NCBI GenBank assembly: GCA_032717465.1
Contig: CM064690.1
Location: 26,949,153-27,013,152 of the forward strand
Direction of reading: 5' to 3'
From: Coenobita brevimanus
Taxonomy: Eukaryota; Arthropoda; Malacostraca; Decapoda; Coenobitidae
DNA length: 64,000 bases
Positions within the stretch are counted from its first letter, which is position 1, and each line of letters starts with the position of its first letter. This document shows, in pieces, positions 11,455 to 23,714 of the stretch. The position numbers and the translations under genes are program-made. Under the pieces are notes generated by a model. The model was given only the letters and a program-made list of their open reading frames with translations. It made no database searches and had not been told where the DNA came from.

Positions 11455-11770
11455 GGCGGAGCAGAACCGTACGTACAGACACACAGACACACACACAAAC
11501 AGCCACCACTCTCTTGGCAGACAAATGGAAGGCAATCTCACCCGGGCAGTAGGAATTACACCTTGGCACGGCTAACTGGGGCAGACAGGGGCCCCGAGTA
11601 CACGCCATAAACCACCCTGCACTCGCTCACATCTCGCAAAATTTACCTACGGGAGATGAAGACGGGGCGAGCCTTTGTTTATCAGGGAGGGGGAAGCTGG
11701 CTATCTCTCGCCATTTTGCTTCCACCTTCGGGTCTTGTCTTAACTGGACTGAGCCAATGAAGGAAACAGC
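11455..11770. other. Single-copy block between arrays
   Basis: Mixed-composition DNA without tandem structure. It includes an AGCCAATGAAGG CCAAT word near 11754 and TTTGTTTATCAGG near 11678. No gene is recognisable. It may be a noncoding regulatory island or simply older unique DNA. Confidence 0.25.
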
Positions 11771-12215
11771 TCTATCTAACATCCTAGCTTAATCTAACAA
11801 TCTAGCTTAATACTTTCTAAGCTTTATCGAACACCCTAATTTAATACTTTCTATCTGCCTGGAATCTTTGGCCATGTTTTTTCTTGGGATGAGTCTGGTT
11901 TGAGATGTGGCTTAACCAGAATCAATTGGATAAGTTGGGCCTCAAGCATTAAGATTAGTTAGAATTAGTTTCCTAAGTGTATTGTGCCAAAGGGGAAATG
12001 AACCTGATCAAACAACCTATCATACCCTAATATATCCTAATCTAAGCTAATCTTATTTAATTCTGTTTGGTACCAAGATCACTTAGGCATCTATCAAAGC
12101 CTAGATTGTGCCATCAAGAGAACCAGCCTTATTTAAACAAATGTAATCTAATATAACCATAATTAACAAGGAAAGAGTACAAGGAAATATGTGAATTAAG
12201 AAGGAAAGGTCCATG

Positions 12216-12217
<2 letters not shown>

Positions 12218-12263
<46 letters not shown>
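12218..12263. repeat. (CT)n microsatellite
   Basis: A pure CT array bracketed by a CCATGATT word on each side (about 12211 and 12263). The array may have expanded inside a short direct repeat. Confidence 0.9.
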
Positions 12264-12267
<4 letters not shown>

Positions 12268-12342
12268 ATTTACGGGGTCTAGATTTTTGCTTGAGCCTGG
12301 AGTATCTAATTAAGGGTAATGACATGATCAGAGGCGCCCCCA

Positions 12343-12343
<1 letters not shown>

Positions 12344-12415
<72 letters not shown>
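12344..12415. repeat. (CA)n microsatellite
   Basis: About 72 bp of uninterrupted CA. Confidence 0.95.
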
Positions 12416-12416
<1 letters not shown>

Positions 12417-12449
12417 CAAGACCCGGCCACGGAGAGTTAAGCTTCACAC

Positions 12450-12690
12450 TCTCCTGATGAGCTTGGGAGTTACGATAGCGGCCTGGATCGTAAGTGGGCC
12501 GCGAGTTACGATTACCTGGCTTGGGGTTTACGAGAGTTCGGAGTTACGACAGCAGCCTCAGTTGCAAGTGGATCGGGAGATACGATAGCTTGGCCAAAAG
12601 TTACGATAAGAGGGAGGATCGCAGGGGACTTGGGATAAGATCAGAGAGGGATCGGGAGTTACAATAATTCGCCATAAGGTTAATAATATT
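12450..12690. repeat. Degenerate minisatellite with GAGTTACGATAGC core
   Basis: Forms of GGGAGTTACGATAGC occur at roughly 12467, 12500, 12540, 12578, 12597 and 12653, with GATCGNAAGTGG between some of them. The base composition is unlike the surrounding SSRs. Confidence 0.7.
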
Positions 12691-13149
12691 TTTGACAGTG
12701 ACCTGAGGAGGGATTTTTGGACATATTTACGATCAAGTCCTTGCCATAAAATTCAGATTTCTCTTTGAAGGAAGTACTAGAGAGACAAGAAGGCTATGCA
12801 CTCTCCTTCCCTTGTTATTCCTGCAGTATAAAGACATGGCCTAACTAAGATTTTATTTCTAGGATGAACAAAGAGATGGCAAGACTCTGCACTCCCCTTG
12901 CCTACTCCTTCCTGCAAGAATGAATCATAGTTACAACGGGTTATTGATCCTATGTATTTTCGAGACTTCCACCTTTGGACTATAACAGGCCATATTTACA
13001 AGCCAAGCCTGAATCGCAGTGAGGACGGAAGATGCAATATAGAAAACACAGTGGCATATCACCTCACCCGTACAACCCAATAACCCAGACGATAAGAGAC
13101 AGTTACGGTCCTTCTAGTACACGATAAACCCTCTAGTAACTCAACCACA

Positions 13150-13640
13150 CACACCAGCAACTCAACCATACAATTCTGCAGCTCTATGACCCTCTCAGAC
13201 TTAACATCCTTCAACTAAACAAAGTAATTTAGTCATGCAATTTAGCAGTCATAAGATCTCTCAACCATACAATTCTTCATCCATATTTACAATAATTCTG
13301 CGTAAGATTTTGCGGCCTTGCAAGCCATTAGCTCTACTGCTTAAAAGACAAGTGATCTCTAAACTATGCTAATTTGCAACCATGTTATACTGGATGTGAT
13401 TTTGCAGCCACACATTCCCATCCATACGACCTTACAAACACACAGTTAACCATACACACCCTCAGACAATCGCCTTTGCAGCCTTACACTTTTCAGCCAT
13501 ACCATCTCTTACAGACCACAACAAACCATGCAAGATTTGAGACATTCATAACCTTACAATTTTCAACCATGCTATTTTACAACCACCCAGTCTCTCAACC
13601 ATACGAGCCTTCAACCATACCTTCTGTCAAGCCTCAATCC
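13150..13640. repeat. Cryptic repeat of CAACCATAC words
   Basis: Phrases such as TCTCAACCATACAATT, TTTGCAGCC and CTTACAATTTTCAACC recur irregularly. The open frame of 93 residues at 13374-13655 is a by-product; it has no recognisable domain. Confidence 0.5.
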
Positions 13641-13899
13641 CAGTGTGATCCCTGAGCAGCTGATGGGCTGTCTTTTTTCGGCCCTTTTTTTTTTCCCTCA
13701 CGTCCTTCTCACCGGTCCCTGTCATTCACGCTTCCTGGAGGAGTAACACACGCACACACACACACGCAACACACGCACGCAACACCCGAACGCACGGAGG
13801 TACACTCGCACACAACTCAAAACTCCACTCAACGGGAGACGGTGTTCAAGGGTGTGCGATTTGTATTACTAAAGTGTGAGGGACATGAGTGTGCCTTCT

Positions 13900-14795
13900 T
13901 GCTGTTCCTCCAAGTCATCATATCTATTTTTAACTCCTTCCCTAACATCTTTCTCTGCACTGAGTTTTCTTCTTGTTTTACTCATTTTTCCTCTATCTCA
14001 ATGTTTCTTCTGCCTTCTTGCTCTATCTCTTATCTCTGTGTCTCTTCCCCGATTTTTTTTTCTTATTACTTCACACCCTTACTCTATTTGTCTGCTTTCT
14101 GCGTTTTTTCTTTGACTCCAGTTTCTCTTTTAGTTTTTATCTGTTTGTCTTTTAGTGCTTTTTCCAACTTGTCTGTCTACTTGCCTACTGCTCCACCTTA
14201 ATAATATTTCCTACTACCTTTTTCTGTATTAACTTCTACCTTTGTTTTTGTTTTTTGTTTTTTTACCACTATTATTCTTTTGGTTCATCTCTCTCCTCGC
14301 ATATCTGTGATCCCACTTCTTTTCTACCTTCCTTCTCATACATTTGGCTTTCTCTTTACTCTTTCTCACTTCCTTGCTTAATATCTCACTCCTTTACTCC
14401 TTCCTTTCCCTTTTCTTTTTATTACCTCTAAACATCTGTCTCTCTGTTTTCTCTCCTAACGCAATACTTCCTTGCATTCAAATCACGTATACCTCACTCC
14501 TTCTGCCTCTCATTCCCTTACTTCCTTACTTCTTTCTGTTTAATCCGGTCTTTTGATTCCCCAGACTCTCCTCTCTGTTCCCCACTGTTTCAAAGGTCCA
14601 CATCAGATTCTCTTATTCCCACCGTAAGTACCCATATATTTTACGGAATCCCTTATCTTCCTTTGCCTCTCAGGTCTCCTTCTCTCATTCTCCTCAGTCC
14701 ATCATTTCTTCCTGACCTTTACACCCTCTATATTTCATTCCACTTCCTCCGCTCTTTTTTCTCTCTCACCTGACCCCCTCACTATTTCTGTCTTC

Positions 14796-14830
<35 letters not shown>
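13900..14830. repeat. Polypyrimidine block with terminal (CT)n
   Basis: TTCTC- and CTTCCTT-rich DNA ending in a CT array at about 14795-14828. Several short hydrophobic frames overlap here and are compositional artefacts. Confidence 0.75.
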
Positions 14831-14984
14831 CTACGAGCCTGTGTCCCCCCATCCACGTCCCTCGACTTCATAGATGGGTGAGTGTGTGAGTGACGCGGGT
14901 GGCGATTATGCATCAGTCACGTGGAATGAAAGCTGTCTGTGTGGGTGATAATATTATATGTATACCACCGGGAGTCAAGCCTTG

Positions 14985-15440
14985 TCCATGTTACGTGCAC
15001 CCCCGCGACTGGAGGCATGGAGAGAGGTGGTTGGGGGGAGAGGGCTGATTGGAGGGAACTGGGGGGTGATTGGAGAGAGGGAGAGTGGGGTGGCTGAAAG
15101 GATAGAGGGGTCATTGGAGGGTAGGGGGGTTACTGGAGGGAGGGAGAGATGGGTGATTGGAGGGAGGGTAAGAGGGATGATCAGAGGGATTGGGGGTGAT
15201 TGGAGGGAGAGGGGTAATTGGAGGGAGAGAGGGGTGATTGAAGTGAGAGAGGGTGATATGGGGTTACTGGAGGGAGGGATAGATGAGCGATTGGTGGGAG
15301 AGTAAGAGGGATGACTAGAGGGACTTGTGATGGGTGGAGAGAGCAGGGTGATTGGAGGGAGAGAGGGGTGATTGGAGGAAGGGAGATAAAGGTAACTGAG
15401 AACAAAGAAAGAGGTGATTGGATTGTGCATTGGTTGGAAA
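14985..15440. repeat. GGTGATTGGAGGGAGAG minisatellite
   Basis: A unit near GGGTGATTGGAGGGAGAG of about 20-24 bp recurs through the segment with GGGATGA and GGTTACTGGAGGGAGGG variants. Both strands give repetitive frames. Confidence 0.85.
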
Positions 15441-15589
15441 GATAAATGAAAAGAATAAGTAAAGAGAGTGACTAAGGAAGGTGATATATGGACAAAGTAG
15501 TAACAGGAGAATAGATGGTGACTGGAAAGGAAAGAAGGCTTGGAGGGATTAGAGATTGGAGGAGTAAAGGTCTGGATGAATGGAAGGGG

Positions 15590-15900
15590 TCATGGTCGGA
15601 GACGGTGGTAATGGTGAAGGTGATGGTGATGACAGTGACTAGTAATACTGGTGATGGTGAATAACATGCCCCGGTTAATATGACAATAAAGACAGTGACA
15701 GTGAAGACGATAAGATGATGGTGGTGACTGGTGATGGTGGTGATGGTGAAGGTAATGACAGGTTGATATGCTGACGGATCAAGATGGTAATGAAGGTAAT
15801 GATTTTGGTGATGGCTGATGATGGTGGTGATGGAGGTTGAAGAGGATGATGATGGTGAAGACAGTGATTCGTGAAGACTGTAACTACTGAAGATGGTACT
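15590..15900. repeat. GGTGATGGTGA-rich degenerate repeat
   Basis: GATGGTGGTGATGGTGAAGG-like words recur without a constant period. Confidence 0.7.
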
Positions 15901-16099
15901 CGTGGAAGGCAGATGAAGAGGGGTGAGGAGAGGGTTGGATGGAGCACATGATTGGAAGTAGTTACGGTATGAGAGGCTAGTGATTGGAGAAGGAGGGGTG
16001 GGTGGCTTGAGAAGGAAATTATCTGATTGGTAGTCTGAAGGAGGTGATTGTAGAGGAAACTGACAGGAGGGGGATTAGATGGGAGGGGTGAAGGAGACA

Positions 16100-17000
16100 C
16101 ATTAGGAAGTGAGGAGTGAACGAACGAACTGTAGAAAATCGGATGGGAGGAAGAAAGGAAGGATTGAAGGCAGAATACTCAGATGGCTAAGGGATGGATG
16201 GAGGAAGGAAGAACTGAAGGCAGAATACTCAAAACGCTATGGGACGGATGGAAGATGGAAGAAAGAAAACAAACAAAGAAGGGAAGGAAGGAAACAAATG
16301 AAGGAGAGAAGAATGGAAGCGACGAACGAGTGAAGGAAAAAAAAAAAGGATCTAGGGGGGCAAGAGGTGGAAGAGATGGCGGAAGAAAGAAGGGGTGGAA
16401 AAATAATGAAGGAAGGAAGGAAGGAGGGAAGGAAGGAAGGGACAGGTGGGAAGATCCGTTGACTGGAGAAAGGAGAATGTGCAGGAGCTGAGGAGAATGG
16501 AAGAAAGAAACTAAGGAATAAAAGACACATTAAGGAAAAAAAATAAAGAGAAGGAAAAAAACTAGAGATCAAGAATGTAAAAGAGTAAGAGCAATAACAG
16601 GAAAATGAAAGGACGAGAGGAATATCAGGAGAACAAGAGGGCAAAGGACAAAACAAGAGAACAAGAGAACAGACGGACAGGAAAACAGGATAGGTGAGAG
16701 AACACAGAGAACAAGAAAGGATATTTTAACACTACACGAGCAAGAACAGGAGGAAAAGGGAGGACGAAACAAAAGAGGAATGAACAAGAAAAAAGAACCG
16801 GTGAACAGAACAAGGATGAGAGCAGAGAACACAGGGCGAGAGAAAACGAGACGAAGAGGACAGAAACAGTGAACAGGACGAGACAGCAAGAGACAAGGAG
16901 AACTAGAAACGGACTGAAGGCGAGAGCACGCAAAGAGAGGACGAATGAACAAGACGAAGAGGATAGAAGCAGCGAACATAGACGATACAGCTAAAGACAG
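16100..17000. repeat. Purine-rich blocks (GGAAG, then GAACAAGAG)
   Basis: GGAAGGAAGGAA DNA to about 16560 is followed by GAGAACAAGAG and ACGAGACGAAGAGG words to about 17000. The hydrophobic 171-residue minus-strand frame is explained by this composition and is not evidence of a membrane protein. Confidence 0.7.
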
Positions 17001-17219
17001 AGACTCTGAACTAACAACACCCATCTCAAAGCAGGAGTAACACCGAAGTTGGAGAAGGAGAAGGAGGCCGAGAAGGAGTGGCACATACAGCTAGTGTGTT
17101 GCATCAAAGGAGCACAGGATCCTAAGTCGTGTGTGAAGGAAGATCTGTGAGCCTGAGATCCGAGACTCAAGACTAAGGGGTGCCGGGAGTGCATTTCGGA
17201 TGGCTGAAGGTGAAGCGGG

Positions 17220-17727
17220 TCCGGGAATATACTTGGGGTGAACGTGAGGGAATGTGAGGAGGAAGAGGGGAATGTGAGGTAGAGTGGGGGATTGTGAAAG
17301 GTGAGGGAAAATGAGGGTATATGAGGAGGAGGGAGAGAATGTGAGGTGGAGTGGGGGATTGTGTGAGGCGAAGGAAAGTGAGGGTATGTGAAGGAGAATG
17401 AAGGAGAGTAAAGGAATGTGAAGAAGAGTGAGGGAATGTACGGAAGAAGAATGAAGGAATGTGTGGAGAGAATGTGAGGATATGGAGGAGATGGAGAAAA
17501 TAAATATATTAAAGAATATGAGGGAAAGTGAGAAGATAGAGAGAATGGGAGGAGGAAGACGAGGAGGAGGAGGAGGAGGAGGAACATGAGGAGGAGGAGG
17601 AGGAGGAGGAGGAGGGAATGCTATGAAGCTGAGAGGCGGGAGGGAATATGAGGAAAGTAAGGGAGTGATGGACTGTGAGGGAGAATGTGAGAGAGGACGA
17701 GAATGGGGAGAGTAAGGGGATTTAAAG

Positions 17728-17773
<46 letters not shown>

Positions 17774-18030
17774 AGGTGGGCGAATCCTGGAATCTACCTT
17801 GCGGGAATGTGAGGGAAAGTGAGAAGAGGAAGAGAACATGAAGGCAGGGAGAGATAGTGAGAAAGTGAGAGAATATAACGAAATGAACGATAAAGTTATT
17901 GAAGTGAATGTGAGGAGAGAAGAACATGAAGAAAGGGAGAGAGTGTGAGAGAAAGTGACAGAATAGGAGGGGACGAAGGATAAGTGACTGAATGTAAGCA
18001 GAGTGAGGGAATGTGAGAAGTGAAGACATT
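17220..18030. repeat. GAATGTGAGG minisatellite with embedded (GA)n
   Basis: GAATGTGAGG recurs throughout. A longer block, GGTNGAGTGGGGGATTGTG, is duplicated at about 17277 and 17343. GGA trinucleotide runs lie at 17562-17612 and a GA array at about 17731-17766. Confidence 0.8.
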
Positions 18031-18229
18031 TCTAAAACACTTAACTTTTCTTAGATTTCCTTCTCCCTAAGATCAACAGTATCGTGCTCAACCTTTTCTT
18101 GGCATTTCATAACCCTGCTGCTTCTATGAACTATAAGATTACGGCACATAACTACTCGACGCCATGAATTTCCTAGTGTGTCCTTCCTAGAATAACCTTA
18201 AGTGGCTCTCTATTCACGTCTCTTGCCTA

Positions 18230-19330
18230 TACTGATTCATTTCCTTTCGTCCATTCTCAATTTGCTCTTCCCTTCCTCTACTCTTCTCCAATTCCTTTTC
18301 TGATCACCTCTTCTCCCGTTTTGCCTTCGTTATCATTCTGTTCTTTATTCACAATTTCAGTGACTTAATTCATTCGCCCTCCCCATTCCTTTCCTACGTT
18401 TCTCTTTCCCTTCCTTTATCTTTCTCCCATTCATTTGCAGCTTTCTTTTTTATCTTTCTTCCTTACGACCTTCTTGTCTCCTCTCTTAACCCTTCTTCTC
18501 TCATTGCCTTCCTTATTCTTCCTTATTATCTTCCCTATCCTTTCCTTTCTTTATTCTTCTTCCACACTTCCTTCCCTTTTCTGCTTACTCTTTTTCCCTT
18601 CTTTATCATCCTCTTCTGTACTTTCATGACTTCTTTTCTCCTATTCCTTCGTCCCTCCCTTCTTCATTTAATCTTCCCTTCCCTTCGTTTTCTCTTCTCC
18701 CATCCACCCATTCATCTTTTTTCGTGTTTCCCTCCTCTCTCCCATCGTTTTTCATTCTCCTCCCTTGCTCTTCTTCTTCCTCTGTCTTGTTTTCTTTCAA
18801 TGTCTGCGTACGAGGACTGACTCAAGTAATTTTAAGGGCAGTCCATTTCTCTAGGATCGCGGAATTTGTATTATCCATGTATTTTCTTATCTAGAGGAGC
18901 TGTTCTCTCTGTTTATCTGTCTTCTCCTCCCTCCTCGATTTCCCCCTCTCCCAATCCCTTCTCTCTTTCCTTCATTTTTTTCCATCTTTATGTCGTTCAT
19001 TCTTTCTTTCTTCCTTCCTCCATCTATATTCTCTCTTTCTTCCTCATTCTCTACATCCATGCATCATTCTCAGTCTCTCTCCTTTCCTTCTTTTTTCCTT
19101 CACCAACTTTCTTCCTCCCTTCCACACTTTCAGCCTCTTTCCCTCCATCCATCTCGCAGTATCTCCCTTCCCTCCCTCCCTCCCTCCCTCTCATGAGTTT
19201 TCCTCCTCTACCTCTCTATCTCTTCTTCTTCTTACTCACTCCCACTCTTTCAGTATCCCTCCCTCCCTCCTCTTCCCCCGCCTCCCTCCTCCCACCTTCT
19301 CCCCTTCTTCCCCATCACCCTCATCAAGAC
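18230..19330. repeat. 1.1-kb polypyrimidine block
   Basis: Plus-strand C/T-rich DNA with CTTCC, CCCTCC and TTTCTT words. Frames of 64 to 155 residues here are low-complexity artefacts. It ends near a short CAGCAG run at about 19350. Confidence 0.8.
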
Positions 19331-19659
19331 TGACACTCATCATCAACAGCAGCAGCAGCAGCGAGAACGAAACAATGGTATTAGCTACAGGAAACCGCAG
19401 AGGCATTGTATTTCATCATGCATTCTAACTACCAAGAGAAATAATAGGGCGTAGGGGATTCTTGTCTTTCATTTCCCCCCCCTCTCCCCGGCCGAATCTA
19501 TTATCTTACTTCCTTATCACTATCTGATGGACGAGGGAGGTAGCGCCAGTGCTGTGTGGGGTGATTGGTATTGTAGTGCATACGTGTATGGCGTTGTAAA
19601 CAATGAGCGTATTGTATATCTTGTTTATTGTGTGTCGCAAATCTATGTGTGATCGTAGT

Positions 19660-19661
<2 letters not shown>

Positions 19662-19723
<62 letters not shown>

Positions 19724-20559
19724 CAGAGAGAGAGGAATGGGCTGGAGGGAAGAGGAAGGGAAGAGAGGGAAGAATAGGGAGAAATGGGGGAGCTGGGATG
19801 GATGGAGGGTTGAGAAAGGAGGCGGAAGAAAGCGAAGGAAAAGGGAGAGGAGTGAAATAAGAGGAAGGGAAGTGGCGATGGAGAGAGAGATGAGAAAGGG
19901 AGAGCAGGAAAGAGAAGGAAAAGGGAAGGGAGTGAAATGAGGGGATGGGAAGTGGGAATGAAGGCAGGGGAAGTGGAAACGGAGATAGAATGAGGTAGGA
20001 AGCGACGGAAGGTAGAGACAGACGGAAGAAAGGGGGAAAGGATTAAAAGGTAAAGGGAAGTCAAGCTCAATATGAAAAAAAAAGAGAGAGATGAAGGAAG
20101 CGAGAGCAAGGATACGAGATAGGGGAGAAGAAATGAAGGAATATGGAAATGGATAAAAGAAGGGCTGGAATGAAGAGAAAAATGGGGAGGAGTTTGGAAC
20201 ACAGCACTGGAAATGAGGAAGATGTGAAAAAGAGATGAAGAAAAAAGAAAAAAAATGATAATGGAAGATGAGAAACACTTGGACGTGGAAAAAAAAATAC
20301 AGAGCTTAGGAACAGAATGGAAAATGGAGGAGGATTAGAAAAAAAGGGAAAGAGAAAGGGAAGGAAAGGGATGGGCACGGGAAGGAGATGGAGATAAGGA
20401 TGAGATGGAAGGTGTGGATAGAAAAAGAAAAGGCTGAGGGATAAAGAAGGTGGAAAAGAGAATAAGAGAAGAGGCGAAAGCATGGGAGAAAGGGAAATGG
20501 AAAGGATAATGAGAGAAAGGGCACTAAATAAAAAAAAAAAGTATAAGAAAATAAGAAAT

Positions 20560-20599
<40 letters not shown>

Positions 20600-20600
20600 T
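19662..20600. repeat. (GA)n array and polypurine block
   Basis: A GA array at about 19662-19716 is followed by about 850 bp of GGGAAGG and GGAAATGG DNA, ending in a second GA array near 20563-20596. Confidence 0.85.
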
Positions 20601-20764
20601 AAACGCGAAAGACATACTAACCAAACCCTGATAAAAATAGGGGGAAGAGGAAGAGGGGAAAAGAGGGTGCGAAACGGGAAGAGGGTGCGAAGGATTAACA
20701 CAGAGAGAGTGAGAGAGGGAGAGATAATGGGGAGGAAGGTGTGCATAGTAAAGTTGTGATAATG

Positions 20765-20775
20765 AGAGAGAGAGA

Positions 20776-20816
<41 letters not shown>

Positions 20817-20824
20817 TATTTACT

Positions 20825-20874
<50 letters not shown>
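20765..20874. repeat. Interrupted (GA)n then (GT)n
   Basis: GA units with AAAG interruptions to about 20814 are followed by GT units at about 20828-20874. The order is the reverse of the usual GT-GA compound array. Confidence 0.9.
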
Positions 20875-20876
<2 letters not shown>

Positions 20877-21116
20877 CTCATGTATGTATAGAAACCGAAA
20901 GATCTCCCTACTTTATGTGTATATCATGCATTAAAGGTATGTGCGTGTGTGTACATTAAAGCAAACAATATGTACACACAAGTATACCTTTGTTCCTAAA
21001 CGTACATAACTGGAATGAACCCTATGCGTGTGAGTGTATTAGCATATGTGTGTGCAGAAGGGTGTGTCGAGCTGATGTGTGCGTGTGTGTAATGCGAGGT
21101 GATTATGAGCTCATAC

Positions 21117-21118
<2 letters not shown>

Positions 21119-21180
<62 letters not shown>
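21119..21180. repeat. (CA)n microsatellite
   Basis: About 60 bp of CA. The DNA between it and the GT array at 20874 is itself GTGTGTG-rich. Confidence 0.95.
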
Positions 21181-21182
<2 letters not shown>

Positions 21183-21219
21183 TCATATTGGCCTTCATTT
21201 TTTTTAAATCAGTAGCGTA

Positions 21220-21370
21220 AGGACCCTGGGCTAGTCAAATTAGTCCCGACATACAAGACAAGGGTAACTAGTTCATCTCTGAGGGGTATTACGTGAGCAG
21301 TTAACCAAGATATCTCTCGACTTAAACCCACAACCGGTTTTTGCGCCGTAACCCACTAGACCACTATGCT
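21220..21370 (-). mobile_element. tRNA-derived SINE, second copy type
   Basis: On the minus strand from about 21370 it reads GCATAGTGGTCTAGTGGG, a pol III A-box-like word, and GTGGGTTTAAGTCGAGAG, a B-box-like word (21314-21332), at tRNA-like spacing. The tRNA-unrelated body runs to about 21220. It differs in sequence from the SINE at 6185-6354, so it is a different subfamily or much older. Confidence 0.5.
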
Positions 21371-21421
21371 CTGAGGATAGTATTCAGTATATCTGCATTA
21401 ATCCTGTGAGTTCCATGATCT

Positions 21422-21443
21422 TCAAAAAAAAAAAAAAAAAAAA
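21422..21443. repeat. Poly(A) run
   Basis: About 21 consecutive A residues. No AATAAA hexamer precedes it, and it lies upstream of the minus-strand SINE, so it is not that element's tail. Confidence 0.85.
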
Positions 21444-21636
21444 CGTGCAACGTTGAACAAAGCACCCAAATAAATTAACAGCTGCAAAAGAATGAAAGCG
21501 ACTTAAGTTTTAGCCCGATGGCAGGTAAGGTTCTTCTCTCAACAACAAAACTGTCTACTTGTACAGAAAAAACACCCAACGCAGAACAGGTGTTCCTCGA
21601 TACAGACGGTCACTGTCAACGCTGAATTCACAATAA

Positions 21637-21749
21637 TTAACTCTGTCTGTTGCTAGCTAACGACGGAAGTTTTCAGCCTTTGATTGCTCAGTGATGGAGT
21701 GAAGAAAATACAGTATATAATGCACGTGTCTTCACAGTGAAGAGGTTAA
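21637..21749. mobile_element. Family A palindromic element, 113 bp
   Basis: Bounded by TTAA on both sides. The left end TTAACTCTGTCTGTTGCTAG and the right end, read in reverse complement as TTTAACCTCTTCACTGTGAAG, are family A ends in worn form. It has no coding capacity. Confidence 0.45.
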
Positions 21750-22059
21750 AAAGTAAGTAATCAATGTTCTTAGGCAAACAGAAAAAAAAAATCAAACAGA
21801 AAGACTGATAAATACACAAGCGATAAAGTTAGACACAGATCGACAGGGAGATCAGTTGGAATATAATGACGCATAGATTAAAAGGTAGAGATTGATATAT
21901 GCGGTTAGATGTCGGGGAGAGATAGGGGTAGAATATTTCACGTCCGAAAATGTATTACTTTGCAGAAAGAGAGGGTAAAAAATGAGAATAGGAGATGACA
22001 ATAATGATGGAGGGTGAAGATAGTGGTCATTGTTAACATATAGAGACACACCCACCCTC

Positions 22060-22683
22060 TCACGGCATCCGGTGTGGAGGGAGGGAGGAAGGGAGGGGAG
22101 AGAAGGGAGGGAGGGAAGGGTGGAGGAAGGGCAGGGAAGAGAAAATGGAAGGAAGGGAGGGAACAGAGAAAGGCAGGATGGAACGGAAGGAGGAAGGGCA
22201 AGGAATGGGGGAAATGGAAAAAGGGGAAAGGGAGTCAGTGAGGAAGGGAAAGAGGGAGGGAATGGGAGGAAAGGGGAAAGGAAAAGCAAAGAATATGGAT
22301 ATTGGGGAAAAGCACAGGAAGGGAAAGAGGGAGGGAAATGGGAAGAGTGTGGGATGAAAGGGTAAAGGAGGAGCAAGGAAGAGGGAAAATGAGAAGAAGG
22401 GAGGAAGGGAAAAAGGAAAGGAAAGGAGGAAGTAGGAGAGAATGGAGAGGGAAAATGAGAAAAAAGGGGAGGGAGGGAGGGAGGGAGGATCAGTGGGTGG
22501 GAAACGAGAGGGAGTGGGTAGAAAGAGAAAGTGTGGCGGAAAAGCGAAGAAGCACGGAAACAGGAAGAGGGAAGTAGGGACATAAAAAAAATAAATAAAT
22601 ACAAAAAATAAGGGTGAAGAGGTGAATGGGGAAAGGGATAAAATGGAGGAGGGGAAGGGTAGATGGAGACGAAACAAGTGTGG

Positions 22684-22764
<81 letters not shown>
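22060..22764. repeat. Polypurine block ending in a 78-bp (GA)n
   Basis: GGGAGGGAAGG DNA leads to one of the longest pure GA arrays, about 22686-22763. All 300-residue minus-strand frames overlap this block and are artefacts. Confidence 0.9.
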
Positions 22765-22765
<1 letters not shown>

Positions 22766-22929
22766 GAGCAGCTAGTTGAATAATAAACAACAATGGATAG
22801 ATGAGTGAAAACTAAAATATTTGTGTGTGGAAGAAAACATAAGAAAAACGAACGAAAATGAACAGAGATTAAAGAAGGGATGAAAGAACGTGGAAAATGT
22901 TCAGTGATCACACAATAAACGACGAGAAA

Positions 22930-23110
22930 AAGACAGCAAAAAAAAAAAAAAAAACGCACCTAAAACAGGAACGATTTTTTTTTTGAGAGCAGGAAGCGAA
23001 TGCAAAAAAAAAAAAAACATAAAATCAATGAGACGAGAGAAAAAATAAATAAAATGCAGTGACTCCCTCAAAAAAAAAGAAAGAAAGAAAGAAAAAAAAG
23101 CGAGATTATT
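22930..23110. repeat. Homopolymer-rich A/T stretch
   Basis: Several A runs and one T run of 8-18 bp, with GAAA repeats near 23080. Confidence 0.7.
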
Positions 23111-23130
23111 TTTGCCAAGCCCACTTAATA

Positions 23131-23136
23131 TGAACC

Positions 23137-23167
<31 letters not shown>

Positions 23168-23221
23168 CCTGTTATTACTTATTCAGACTTATGTAACTGT
23201 GTGTGTGTGTGTGTGTGTGTG
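23131..23221. repeat. (CT)n and (GT)n arrays
   Basis: An interrupted CT array (about 23136-23168) and a GT array (about 23199-23221). Confidence 0.9.
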
Positions 23222-23336
23222 TTGGCTAGCATGAAAAATATTCCAAACACATTAGAAAAAGTTAAGAAGCAGCTGGCAAACTTTTTGTTACATGACAGCA
23301 AGGAAAAAAACTTCAGAGAAAAGTTCCACAATACAC

Positions 23337-23452
23337 TATCTATCTATCTATCTATCTCTTTATCTACCATACTCATCTATCAACACCCATTTCTCAGTTT
23401 AACCATCCCCTCTCTTTCTACCTACCTATCTATCTATCTATCTATTTCTCAG
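23337..23452. repeat. Two (TATC)n tracts
   Basis: TATC units at about 23337-23360 and CTAC/CTAT units at about 23419-23450 are separated by 60 bp. They probably belong to one broken tetranucleotide array. Confidence 0.85.
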
Positions 23453-23489
23453 TCATTAATTTTCCAAACACAAACACCGACCTAATAAT

Positions 23490-23672
23490 GTTTTTTTTTT
23501 TTTTATTCAAGTGCTGATATCAGAAAAAAAAAAAAAAAAAGCCACTAAAAAGACCGTAAGCGGTGGTGGGGATTTTTTTTTTTTTTTTTTTTTTTTTGTG
23601 AATGAGGTGTTTGGACTCATTTCCATAGTGGTGGGGGTTGCCAGATGCCGCCTACCCCATAAACCGGCGTCT

Positions 23673-23712
<40 letters not shown>
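23490..23712. repeat. Homopolymers and (CT)n
   Basis: T runs near 23491-23504 and 23573-23597 and an A run near 23523-23540 are followed by a CT array at about 23677-23712. Opposed A and T runs could form a stem. Confidence 0.8.

Positions 23713-23714
<2 letters not shown>

Noticed and set aside
16569..17084. Hydrophobic 171-residue minus-strand frame resembling a membrane protein
   Set aside because: The DNA is a degenerate GAACAAGAG repeat, which gives Leu/Phe/Val/Cys in that frame by composition alone.
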